A DNA stretch of 64,000 nt, from contig MU867143.1 of NCBI GenBank assembly GCA_033725935.1, positions 1-64,000 of the forward strand, read 5' to 3'. The stretch is from Cladorrhinum sp. PSN259 (lineage: Eukaryota; Ascomycota; Sordariomycetes; Sordariales; Podosporaceae). Position 1 is the stretch's first letter. Each line of letters begins with the position of its first letter. The position numbers and the translations under genes were made by a program. The notes beneath the pieces were generated by a model. That model saw nothing but the letters and a program-made list of their open reading frames with translations. It did no database searches and had not been told where the DNA came from. This document shows, one piece after another, positions 31,469 through 42,160 of this stretch.

Positions 31469-32224
31469 ATGCGAACCTACATAACAGCAAGCAGAAAGCC
31501 ATCGCAACTCTTCCGGCGACTCACCCATTTACCAAAATACCACTACCACCAACACCGCAGCCTCTCCACAAATCCACCGGTTCTCTCTAAAATCAACAAC
31601 AACAACATGTCTCCCTGGAACCCTTACCACAACACGAGCTCCCCCGGTTTCTCCCCCCTCTTCCGCTTGCTCGACGACTTTGACAAATACACCCAAAGCG
31701 CTTTCGGCGGAAATAACCTCTTCCCCGCAAGCTCCATGTCGAGCAGAATGGGTTCCTTCAGTCCTAAATTCGACATAACCGAGCACGAGAATCATTACCT
31801 CCTGCAAGGCGAGCTCCCGGGCGTGCCGCAAGAGAACATCGTAATCGAGTTTACGGATCCGCACACTATGCTTATCCGTGGGCACGTCCAGCATGAGAGG
31901 ACAGAAGGGGATGCGAGCATGGCAAGATTAGAAGCCGGGAAGGAGCAGGGGCGGATTGAGAGTGCTGAGGGGGAGAAGGGCAATAGTGAGACAGCGGTTG
32001 AAAGTCATCGGCAGCACGAGGAGGGAAATAAAAAAGGGGAGAGTAGTAAGCCGAAGGCTAAGTACTGGTTAAGTGAGAGGTCGTATGGCGAATTCTCGAG
32101 GGTGTTTAGCTTCCCTAAGGGGGTAAACCAGGATACAGTAGAGGCGAAGCTAGAGAATGGATTATTGAACATTATGGTGCCGAAGGTGGAGAAGAAGGGC
32201 GGGAGAAAAATTGAGATCAACTAG
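31469..32224 (+). CDS. small heat-shock protein, Hsp20/alpha-crystallin family
   Basis: Intronless. The ATG at 31469 gives 251 residues; the ATG at 31607, preceded by AACAACAACAAC, gives 205. The longer form begins with an Arg-rich, acid-free leader (RKPSQLFRRLTHL...HQHRSLSTN) that looks like a mitochondrial presequence. The shorter form starts in the usual Hsp30 manner (MSPWNPYHN, FRLLDDFDKYTQ). The alpha-crystallin domain runs from FDITEHENHYLLQGELPGV to the end. It is split by a charged Gly/Glu/Lys insert of about 60 residues before SERSYGEFSRVFSFPKGV, as in Neurospora Hsp30-type proteins. The last strand has the family NGLLNIMVPK. It acts as an ATP-independent chaperone that holds unfolded proteins. 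A heat-shock element-like site lies upstream. Two starts could give cytosolic and mitochondrial forms. Confidence 0.9.
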   Translation: MRTYITASRKPSQLFRRLTHLPKYHYHQHRSLSTNPPVLSKINNNNMSPWNPYHNTSSPGFSPLFRLLDDFDKYTQSAFGGNNLFPASSMSSRMGSFSPKFDITEHENHYLLQGELPGVPQENIVIEFTDPHTMLIRGHVQHERTEGDASMARLEAGKEQGRIESAEGEKGNSETAVESHRQHEEGNKKGESSKPKAKYWLSERSYGEFSRVFSFPKGVNQDTVEAKLENGLLNIMVPKVEKKGGRKIEIN

Positions 32225-32423
32225 GAAAGTTATGCGGGCTAAGTCTCAGGAGAAAACTTGAAGATTAAAGAGGATATATATGGAAAGGCGTGGTAACGAT
32301 TGGATGCTTAGTAAAGTGGTTTTATTATTATTTTTAGCGGTCTAGTAGAGGTAAATTCTTTTGATAAAAAAAATAAAGAAATAGAAAAAAATATATATAT
32401 AAAAAATGAAACACTTTCTAGTA

Positions 32424-33860
32424 TTATAACCCTAACGAGCGGACGGATAAGGTGAGGATTCCGAAAACTGTGAATCTCATTGAGTGTTGACATCTGGTGC
32501 TCCCACGCGCTTCCGGCGTTGTATCCCGGCTCGCCCAAATGCTTCATCTTCTTCAGTGCGACTCGGAGAGGCTCCCGGCTTGCAACTCGTCTCAGTTGTA
32601 TGTTCTCTCCCTGTCCCTCCTTGCGTACCGTGACGAAATGATCTTGGTGGAGGATTAGCTCAAAGACAATGCTGAAATGGACGTCGCGATAACTAGAACC
32701 TCTGGATGTAAATGGCAAGATGCACTCAGCCGTTAGGTCGTATATGAGCTTCTGATCGGTGAACACCAGCGGGTCAAACATGTATTGGTCGTCGCGGAAC
32801 CTGAACATGACGTCCTCCCATCTGCTGTCATAGAAGACGTTCAGCCAAGGGACGTGCCCAGGAAAGCATTTGCGCGTATCACCATCGCGCCCTTTGCAAG
32901 CCATTGGCTGGACGGGAAGTTTATCGTCCGTCATGTCATGTGCTTGGCAAGACCGCACGATTGACCACCGGGTCACTGACTGAGCAGCCTGAGCCGTCTC
33001 CATAGACCGGCGCTAGAAATATTTTTCTTGCGTGCCGAGAAACGAAGGTGACGAGAACGTCCGAGAGGTTTGGCGAAGGACGGCTCGAATGCGGTCGATG
33101 GTGGCAAGCTGCTCAATCCGTCCGGCCGGCAAGAATCGTTTGGGCTGCAGCAAGCACGACCAGATGGACATCTGGACCTCCTTGCGGAGCAGTTTGAGTT
33201 CAGCTTCCCCTTCATTTTCCGGCCGGAATTTGCGAAAGCACGAAAATAAAGATGCCCGTCATTGATGTCGGTAGCAAGTTCGCCCACCCCTCGACCCTCG
33301 TCGACTTCTGGTGGGCACTCTCTGCCAACATCCATGTCGTCAAACACTGGGAGGGGTTTACCCTGTATCGAAACTCTTGTTAAACCCCCATCGCTCCCTG
33401 ATACTTCACTGGAAAAGCTTTCTATATCGCCTTCTGCTGGCTTCTAGAAAGACTGTAGCCCCATCGTCAAGCTCATAAGAAACTGAAGGTGCTGCTTGAT
33501 GTTCCGCTCCATCAGCCGTTTCCTTGACATTTTGGCGCTCGGTGCTTCCTTACCAGTAGGTGGGGTTCGAGTTGCACTGTCCTGAGGTGATGTCGCTTCC
33601 TCAACATCCGTTCGGGGGCGTTGTGCGATGCTCTGCGCCGGCTAGGCCTCATGGTGCCGCTTCGTGGGCTCAGTGTCGAGTTTTTTTTGCTGGGTAGCTC
33701 GAGAAGCTCTGGCTTTAGCCGTGTTCACACGCTTATTCACCGCCTTGTAGCAAAGCGGACATAGATCGGGTCGGCGTCTGGCCTTACCCCTGCAGCTGGC
33801 AATAATAGCTTCTTTGGAAGAGTCAGTGAGAACCCCGGCGTGATGTTTTTTATGTTGGCC
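32424..33860 (-). pseudogene. protein-kinase-like gene relic (N-terminal region and start of kinase lobe)
   Basis: Read leftwards, the protein-like track starts with CRGKARRRPDLCPLCYKAVN at about 33795. It continues through a Ser-rich stretch (SFSSEVSGSDGGLT at about 33400), DMDVGRECPPEVDEG (33335) and, in another frame, MSIWSCLLQPKRFLPAGRIE (33170). An in-frame TAG lies near 33013. The last block (METAQAAQ..., 33003 on) runs into LRVALKKMKHLG (like a kinase beta-3 Lys strand), AWEHQMSTLNEI (like helix C) and NPHLIRPLVRVI, after which homology ends and AT-rich DNA follows. Fungal kinases with a conserved N-terminal region before the catalytic domain have this layout. Most of the catalytic domain is missing. 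Frame changes and TAG codons make it dead. Confidence 0.55.
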
Positions 33861-34628
33861 TCAAATGCAGCTGGAGTATGACCCTCCAACAAACAAGAGC
33901 ATAACACTGCGGCATAGTAAGAACATCAGAAAGAGCTAAATGGACGTCACCACCTGCGTTTGCTGAAAACTGCGGCAACTACTTCATCCCACATCATCTG
34001 CTGGACTCCCTATAATTCCTCACAATTCTCCAGCGCCATATTATACTGCCCATCGATCATGTGTTGCAAAGGGACTCTAGTCACATGTTCTTAGCCATCG
34101 TTGTTGGTGGTCCTGCGCTGTGTATCCATTCAATTGCCGGCATATTTACCATTTTATGCGTACCTATAATTGCTAGATAGCCGATCCAGGGTTGCTAACG
34201 GCAGTCATAGGCCGGTCAAAGAGTTGGAAGGTCTAGTAACGCGGATGCTGGAAATGCCGGTTCACATAAACTTTTGATGTGTCTCCCGCAGCTTCAGCAC
34301 TAACGCTTGTATAACCTCATCGTGACCACCTCGGACTTTAGGACTTGTGACGAGAGGGCACTGTCTGGTTGTCAGCGAAGCCCTGGAGTCTTGGCGTTGA
34401 GGGGCTGAATGTTAAAGATTAGATTCGGACTAGACTTAAAATCCTTACATCACACTGAACCGTGCGGTGCTGCCTGGACTGTGGCTTCGTCGCAGTCAAA
34501 TTCTTTAATCCGCATCTCTGCCCTGAAACCTGCCGTATCTCGCTCTCTCCTAACTTGCAGCCAATTTATCCATCCAGACAATCTGGCTTTTGTAACGCCC
34601 TCTGTTCCCAAGCTCAGATAGCCTCGAA
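33861..34628. other. intergenic, no gene seen
   Basis: About 770 bases between the kinase relic and the 2EXR gene. No coding-like frame beyond short by-products; it holds the 2EXR promoter. Confidence 0.4.
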
Positions 34629-35776
34629 ATGCCAACCGTGGGCCGCAGCCAGCGGCGAGTCGGCGAGGGCAATGCAAGCGCGTCAAAAGCCGCACCGAGC
34701 AGCAATCCCACCCCGAAAGAGCGATCCCAACAAGCCAAAAGCGACATGAACAAGCGTCCGCCGAATTCTTTTCTCATATTCAGGCGCCTACCAGCCGAGC
34801 TCCGCATCCACATCTGGGAGCTTTCGCACTCTGCCGTAATCGGGCACGGGTTAATTCACAACATCTCTCAAAAGCGCAAATACGATCGGTTCATCACGGA
34901 CGGACACAACGCCGCGGCACGCGCGATTCTGTCTGTGGACCGCGAGAGCCGCCACGTCGCCTTGAAGGCCCTTCCAGACGCCGTCCCCCATCCGAACGGC
35001 AAGGGTGTCATTCGCGCAAACCTGGAGCGCGATATATTCCTGGTGTGCGACAGGACGGTCTCCGCCTGGCATAACTCCTTTGAGTTGTCTCGGGACCCGT
35101 TCTCGCAGCGCGTGCGTAACTTGGGCGTTAGTATTGGGACCCTCCCTTCATTAATGGCGGTGCATTTCCATGTCTCAAGAGCCTTTATTTTGTGGTTGAA
35201 GACAGCCGCTTTACCACCAAGGAGCTTCGTTGGTGCGCCTACGAGGACGCCAAGTCTTCCGCCACCATCTCGTTCAAACATGTGGTGGACGCCAGCGGTC
35301 GCGGCCCAGCCAGGGATCCCCGCTGGTTTTCGCCCACGGATCTAGACTCCAACCCAGAGAAGTTGCCTGCGCGCAGCCGTGCTTACCGACAAATATACTG
35401 CTGGTCTGGTGTCGACGCACTCTACGGCCCTGCAGAGAGCAAGCTCCCCTGGGACCATCTGCAAAGAATGCAGGGCGTGCTGGAGTTGCGGTGCTGGCGA
35501 CTTGGGCGCGAGGATCCCGACCTGTGCCGCTTGCTCGGCAGAGGTTACGAGACGGTCGACATGCCAACTTGGCCGCTGGTCGAATGGGGTGAGCACGGGT
35601 TGGGTCGGCTAGAAAAAGTTCTTTCGTGGAATGGCAACGAGGACGAATGGGAAGACACGGACTGTGAACGGGACGCCAGCGATGAGGAGGTGCCGGAGGT
35701 GCCGGACGAGTCCGATAAAAGCAGCGAGTACAGCCCCAAAGGATCTCGGGCCTGGAATAAACGTTGGGGTTATTGA
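34629..35776 (+). pseudogene. 2EXR-domain protein with one frameshift
   Basis: The first frame (ATG 34629) has a basic/Ser-rich leader and then NSFLIFRRLPAELRIHIWEL, the F-box-like opening of fungal 2EXR proteins, followed by NAAARAILSVDRESRHVAL. Near 35140-35155 the frame must change by one base. Only the next frame continues sensibly (FINGGAFPCLKSLYFVVEDS ... WCAYEDAKSSATISF ... RQIYCWSGVDALYGP) to an acidic Glu/Asp/Ser-rich tail and a stop at 35776. The change lies in a CCCTCCC run, so a sequencing error is possible; otherwise the gene is freshly dead. Total length would be about 380 residues. No intron of workable size fits. Function of the family is unknown. Confidence 0.65.
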
Positions 35777-37969
35777 TTTACGCTGTTATTCATGATCAAC
35801 CTAGCTATTGACCCTCCCCCCCCCTCCCCTCGGTAGCCTGGGCAGACCTACGCCACGATCCGTAAGCACGGCATTGTCCTGCTAGGCGCCCAAGGCGCGT
35901 AGTAACCCTCGATGAGCTCTGCTGCGCGTTAAAGGTAGTGCGCCTAGTTTTCTGGGCGAGCGGGCCCGTAGCGGGTAGCCGGTAATGAATAGGCGGTCTC
36001 ATGGGGTTGATGGGCGGTGCCAGGCGGCCTTGTGCGTCCAATAACGTTGATGAATAGGTTCATGCTGTGCTGTCGGTGAGTGGGCTGGCGGATATAGTGT
36101 ACCTCGAGATTGAGGGGGTAAAGGAATTGAGTATGTTAACATAAAAGATGTGCTGCTGAGACCAAGTTGAAATCGATAAGGTAACGGATTTTGATCTCCA
36201 AAAGGCCTGGCGCTATTTTACTAATCTACTGCAATAACGTGAATACAACAATAGCAATTGTGAGTGCCCAGACTTGTCTTATATAACCGGGCTGTTTACC
36301 CCTAAAAAATCCTGGTAGACGACCTCAGGAGTGTCAAGTTGACTACAGAAAAACTAGCAACGAAATTCGTGGAAAAAGCATACGGTGGTGAAGAGACTAA
36401 AAGCGCGCGCAGTGACTGTCTCGGAGCCTCACCGGACCGATCGGCATGACCTCAAGAACTCCATTAGATCCAAGTTTTCAGGTAGCCCACTTAACTTTTA
36501 CAGATTATCCTGCCGAGCAGGTATATGTGTATGTAGGCTAAGGACAGCGCGAGTTCTTCACCTTAACACACACCGAGCGGAGACGTAAATGTCAGCTCAA
36601 ACTATTTCCAAGCCAAGGGCTAATACCAGTACCCATAGCTCTTGGATAATGTCGGCCCGATCTGGGAACATTCCCGTTCCTGTTCCATGGAATTGGTAAT
36701 AAGCATCCTGGTTATTCCCAGGCTCATATCAAGTCAAAATATATTAAACAACAGCTCTCATGTGGAGTTTTCAGCCCTGTGGAAAGTGGTAACATGCCAG
36801 GTTCGGATGGACTCAACTGTAGGACTGACAGCAGTTAATACGCACTTGACCAAAGTAAATATTTTTTTTCTTTTTAAAGTATATCTTTCTTTTATTATAT
36901 TTTCGTTTCATATGTTAAGTTTAATAAATTCCATAGCCATATACCATCCCTTCAACTCAGGAAGGAAGCTAAGCAACCAAGGAAGGAATTCAACCATTAC
37001 TCTTTTTTATCGATTTGGTAGATTTGCCCATTTCGGGGCAAAGGGCTCATAATCGTATAGCTGTGTGGCTCTCGTAGCTGTGTGGGAGGGCCAATATACA
37101 GAGGCTTTTTCAAATGCGGTTAAATATAGTTAAAATATCACTGTCTTGGGATTTGCTTTCAGTCAGCCCAATGAAGCTAAGAAAAGCGACCGATCCTGAT
37201 GCATGCCTTTCCACTCTACACTAAGCACTCTACTCCGTAGATACCCAAGAATAGTTCTAACACTTTATTGCATAGCACCTCCCTAGGCTGCTGTCTCATG
37301 ATGTGTTAGAGTTAGAAGGTGCGTCTAGGAGCGATGACGAAAGTAGGGCCCACAGATTTTGAGTATTTGTGGGAGGCCAGCAGAGCAGCCCATAAAACTT
37401 GTTGAACATTAAGCATCCTTACTACTGTTCATTCGATGGCGGTTACATTTCCCAGGGCGATTCGTCTTGTGAGACTTGAAATGACTGCCCAGCCGCCGTA
37501 GCTGACCCAAACAAAGACCCACGGAAATCGATGACATCCCGAATCATGTTCTAGCCCCCTTGAGTTCACATTTGGCCAGTCGGAACAATTCGTCCGCTAT
37601 TTGAGAGGTGGGGAGGGTGGAGTCCTGTCGCATTCCAGCTGGTCTCTGTTAGGGGCTATTGACATGCACAGGCGCCAACATCGAAGGATGCAAGAATGGC
37701 CTTCTCATGTTGGGCAGAGATGAATTCGACAAAGTCTCAACACCATACCACACAGAGTCTAGACGAGCTCTCCTCTACCGGCTCACAATGCTGCATCCGT
37801 CTTCCCCGAGGGGGGGCCGAGGCAGGCATCGATTTCGGGGTCGGTTTCGGCGGCTTTATATGCACGTCCACATGGTCGCGAGACTCATTCGCCGACATCA
37901 ATAACTGCCTACTTGCGACGGGACTGGGCGTACTGGACAGTAAACGAAAAAATCGAGCCCTCAGCTGAA
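35777..37969. other. gene-free region before the Tc-B-like gene
   Basis: About 2.2 kb. It has an 11-base C run at about 35816, AT-rich stretches and no convincing ORF on either strand. No Tc-C- or Tc-A-like sequence was seen here. The last few hundred bases should be the promoter of the gene at 37970. Confidence 0.4.
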
Positions 37970-40900
37970 ATGGCGACCCAGACTGGTGGTGTGTCTCTCC
38001 CATACCAGGGTCGCGGTAGAGAGGTGAGAAATCCTCACAAAGAACATCCCATCGTGCTCCGGGGCCGTTCCTAACTGATCGGCTTGTCATTTGGGCAGCA
38101 ATCTAATAAGGGTGATACAAACCGAAACGTAGCTGGTGAAGTTCGTGGTTCGAAACCCAGTGCTGGATCGACAGACACGAATGGTGCAGCCTCGACTGGT
38201 CAAAATGCCCCATCGCGTTTGACACCAGAAGGTAGTGACCAACATTCGGTGCGCGAGAGGTTTGATGTGGATCTGCAAACATGGGGTGTCTCGTTTCGCC
38301 TGCCGATTCACACATCTCCAGGTCGCAACGGTTTTGGACCGTCCTTGTCTCTCGTCCACAACTCCGGATGCGCCAGTGCCAATGGAATTTTCGGCGCAGG
38401 ATGGAATCTCAAAGGCGCAGAGAGCATTCGCAGCAAGACGGCGCTGGCCATTCCCACATATGACGATGATGAGGACATATTTGTGCATTCAAGCGTTCGG
38501 GACCTCGTGCCTGTGGTGCAGGCAAGCAACCTGGGCGATGGCAGGGCGCTTGTTGAATGGGATGAAACCGATGCAGACATCGCCAACTACCGTGTGAGGC
38601 TTTACCGTGCGCGCTACGAATCTGCATCGTCTCCTATGCGCATCGAACGCTGGACAAGGTTGAGCCATCGCAGTACCGACGCGTGGCATACGATTTGGAA
38701 GACGATCGCGCCTGACAACATGGTGACAATCTATGGCTCTGCTTCCACTTCGCGCATCGGTACCAGAGGTGACGTTGGTGGCAATGAGTTGGTCTTTGCG
38801 TGGTTGGCGACGGACATTTATGATGGATATGGGAACGGGATGTCGTTTTCCTACCGACAGGAGTCCCTGTCGAAGAACCCCACCGACGCTCAGCGTTATT
38901 TGCACTCGATCAAGTACGGCAACAAGAAGCCCAACCGTGACTTGGAGTCATGGGCGTGGATCCCGGAGGATCCAGGCTGTTTGGAAGACTCTCAGTCACC
39001 TTCTAGGTGGGCGTTTGAGGTGATCTTCGACTATGGGGGCTATGCCGGGGAGCTCACCAGCAGTCAACAAGTTTCGAACCAAGTGCAAGAATGGGCGCTG
39101 CGTCCCGATCCTTTTTCCGACTACAGAAGTGGGTTTGAGATTCGTACCCGTCGCAGGTGCGAGCGAGTGCTCATGTTCCATCATTTTGAGCAGAAACTAG
39201 GACAGCGCGACTACCTGGTTGCCGCGACAGACTTTTCGTACGAGATCAACTCCAGGTCTGGTGTCTCGGAACTGGTGTCGGTCGCCCATTGTGGCTACCA
39301 GATGAGCCCGTCCTCGGGTAAGCCCACCCAAGGCAGATTGCCACCCTTCACGTTCAAGTACCAGAAGGTGCAGGACCTTTCCTGTTTGCCGGTGGAGGAG
39401 ATAGAAATTGGTGTCGCCGGCTCGACCGCGCCTGGACACCAGTGGGTGGATCTCAACGGCGAGGGCGCACCTGGGCTCCTGGCCACAGTAGCAGGCGGAG
39501 CGTGGTATTACTGCCCCAACAACAGCAACGACACGAATCTGGAAATTGGACAGCCTTCGGTGGTCTCCCATATTCCATCACTTTCCGACTCGACGGAATG
39601 GACCTTGGTCGACCTTGCGGGGGACGGTAGACTGAAGTTTTTTTCTTCTTCGGCCGACTTCAACTTGCACGGGTTCCATCAAAGGGAGGAGAAGCATGGC
39701 GGTGAGGACACATGGTCCAATTTTGTGCCTCTTGCTTCATACCCGACGGACATGGGCGCGCGTGGCGGCTGCAGAATCAAGGAGATGTCTTTTGTCGCTT
39801 GCGACATGACCGGTGACCGACATAACCGGTCCAGGCACATCAGATCTCATGTATCTCCCACCGGAGGGAGGCTTGCATGTCTACTACAACCAGTCGGGAA
39901 ACTCTTGGAGCGACGTTGAAGTCCTGGACTCGTTCCCCGCTCTCGACAGCAACTGCAGCGTTGATATCTTTGACATTGGCGGTCGCGGCACCCAGTGTCT
40001 GGTCTGGACACCTGGCCGACCTGGAGCGGATGCTGGGTCAACGACATTGCGCTTCATAGACCTCATGGGTGGACGCAAGCCCGGAATGCTCGCGGCTTGT
40101 GATAACGGTATGGGCTCCGAGGTGGCTCTTGCCTACCGGTCCTCGAAGCACTATTTCTTGGACGATCAGCGAGCCGGAAGACCGTGGACGACGAAGCTCC
40201 CCTTCCCCATGCACTGTGTTGAGCGAATGGTGACAACGGATCATGTCTCAGGGACATGTTGTACTCGGCGCTTCGCTTACCACAACGGGTCCTATGATGT
40301 CTCTGAACGACAGTTTCACGGCTTCCAGATGGTGGAGGAGTGGGATGCCGAAGGCCCCACCGGCGCTTCATTGCTGATCGGCCACGGGCTCCTTCACCGA
40401 CCTCCAGCACACACCAAGACCTGGTATTACGTTGGGTCCGAGGACATCGATGGCGATGAGCAGGCACGCCACCTCTGGGGCGCATTTGAGGCCGACGTAA
40501 ACCCCCGGAACGGTCCGTTGCCGGGTGCTCAGATGCCTTCGCAGCCGCCCCTGACTGGTGAGGAGCATGAAGACCCCCATCGAGCTCTAGCGGGTCACCA
40601 ACGCCGTCAGGAGATTTTCAGCGACGACGCATCTTCCAAATGCAACCTGCCATACGTCGTCTCACAACAGACATACGAAGTCGTCATGCGGCAGTCCACT
40701 TGTCGTGCCCTGCAATCCAAGTATGCGAGTTTCAGGGTGAACGGCCGCGAGGAGCTCTCGTCGCACTATGAGAGAGGACTCGGGGATCCCAAGACGCAGC
40801 ACACGATGACGTTGGAGACGGATGATTGGGGCAATATCTGCAAACAAATCGTCATCAATTATGGGAAGATGGCAAGCCAGCTTGAGACAGAACATGATCG

Positions 40901-41505
40901 ACAGAAGCAACAAGACGCTTTCATCCTCTACACGGAAACCGATCACACCAACGCAATCGGGAACCGATATCAGCCGCCTTCTCAACCCGGGTGCAGCGAA
41001 AGCCAACATTTCCATGCTCCTTTGCCGTCTGAGACGCGCGAGTTTCGTGTCTTGCCGGCATCTTCTTGGCAACTGCCGTCCTCAAGCATCAGGCTCCACG
41101 AAAATGGCCAAGCGGTACCATTGGCAACAGCTTATCGATCTACTTGCCGCATCTGAGGAAGCGCCCTATGACGGTGATGCTGATTCCGTGCCAGGGCCTG
41201 CGGATGTGCAGTCGGAAAAGGGAACCAGGAAACTTTTTTCTAAGACGCGAACCTTGTTTAGCAAAGGGGACCTAACGGGAGAGCTGCCGCTGCCGCTGCA
41301 CAAGCTGGAGCCGCTGTCCGAGTCTATTGTGCATCAGAGCTTCCAGCTTGCCTTCTCGGCGAAATTGCTTAGCTCAAGGATCCGCCATGGGCTTGATCCT
41401 CTCATCGCAGGAAAAGACTCTCTCAGAGAGCTGATAGTGGAGTTGGGGAATGGGTGTGTCGATAGGGTGGCGATACGTCGGTGGCAGAAGGTTCGACTGT
41501 CTTGA
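37970..41505 (+). pseudogene. Tc-toxin complex B-type subunit homologue (SpvB/TcdB-middle), broken
   Basis: Start ATG 37970; exon 1 to 38023 and a 75-bp fungal intron (GTGAGA, branch CTAAC, TTGGGCAG) lead to exon 2 at 38099. The protein has a Gly/Ser/Thr/Asn-rich leader. The SpvB-like domain comes first (LPIHTSPGRNGFGPSLSLVH, GIFGAGWNLKGAESI, DIFVHSSVRDLVPV). Aspartate-rich FG-GAP-type blades follow (HQWVDLNGEGAPGLL, EWTLVDLAGDGRLKF, SVDIFDIGGRGTQCLVW). Last is the TcdB middle region (RRFAYHNGSYDVSERQFHGF; LFSKGDLTGELPLPLHKLE). In bacteria this subunit forms half of the cocoon that encloses the toxic C-terminal enzyme. Here a 16-base near-duplication at 39803-39830 shifts the frame, a second shift lies at about 41060-41110, and the sequence ends at 41505, well short of the 1,450-1,500 residues usual for TcB, with no Rhs/toxin part. 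It is a pseudogene by descent from a once fungal-spliced gene. Confidence 0.88.
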
Positions 41506-42160
41506 GAGGCGTACGTTATTCCGGTTCAAGCTCCGACTGCATTTCTCGCCTTTGTATTGGTCAGCCATCTCCTCCATAATTCTTATGTAATCGGCTTGTT
41601 TCTTTCCATTGAAACCTGTCTGGGCGATTGTTTCAATTATTATTTGTTGGGCTTCCTGAGATACTGCGCTAGTTCTCTCGAATGTAGTAGGGCATATGTA
41701 CAGAACAGAGTTTAAAAAAGAAAAGAAAAAAAGAAAGCGGTTTGTAGCTTTCTTTGCTCCTTGATGCATCGATTTTGTGTTGAGTGCCAAAGGGCCAGAT
41801 GTCGAGAAAGGGGGCTATAGAGAGTTAACCTGACAGCTAGTTGGGTTTGTTAGCGTGATGCACATTCGGGCCATACCCCTTTAGACTGCACTAGCTAGGA
41901 TTAATAAATTAGTGGTGCCGAGCCCGACACGGCGGTTCGCCCGAAGCCAGGGTTAACAGATGTGGAAATTCAGTGGCAACATGGAAAGGACGGTCCAAAT
42001 TTTGCAAATATCTTATTTCCTCCTTATCTGCAAGCCATCTCACGACCCTCTTTCTGGTAAAATTGCCACATTGAGAAGGAGTAGACCCGTCATCGAAACA
42101 GCCAAACACTCGACGCAATTGTTTTCGGACTTCGGTCCCCTCCCTGGACCCCGGATCACT
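41506..42160. other. Tc-B truncation junction and following spacer
   Basis: Homology to Tc-B ends here. A minus-strand coding-like piece at about 41690-41530 (SQEAQQIIIETIAQTGFNGK, then YIRIMEEMADQYKGEKCSR) is of unknown origin and may be the other side of the rearrangement. The right part is the promoter of the rhodopsin-domain gene. Confidence 0.4.

Noticed and set aside
36642..37052. 136-codon plus-strand ORF
   Set aside because: AT-driven composition with no conserved words, splice sites or family signature.
38084..38098. Start of the Tc-B frame at the TTG codon at 38084
   Set aside because: The 38024-38098 stretch is a good intron and an ATG-started first exon joins in phase at 38099.
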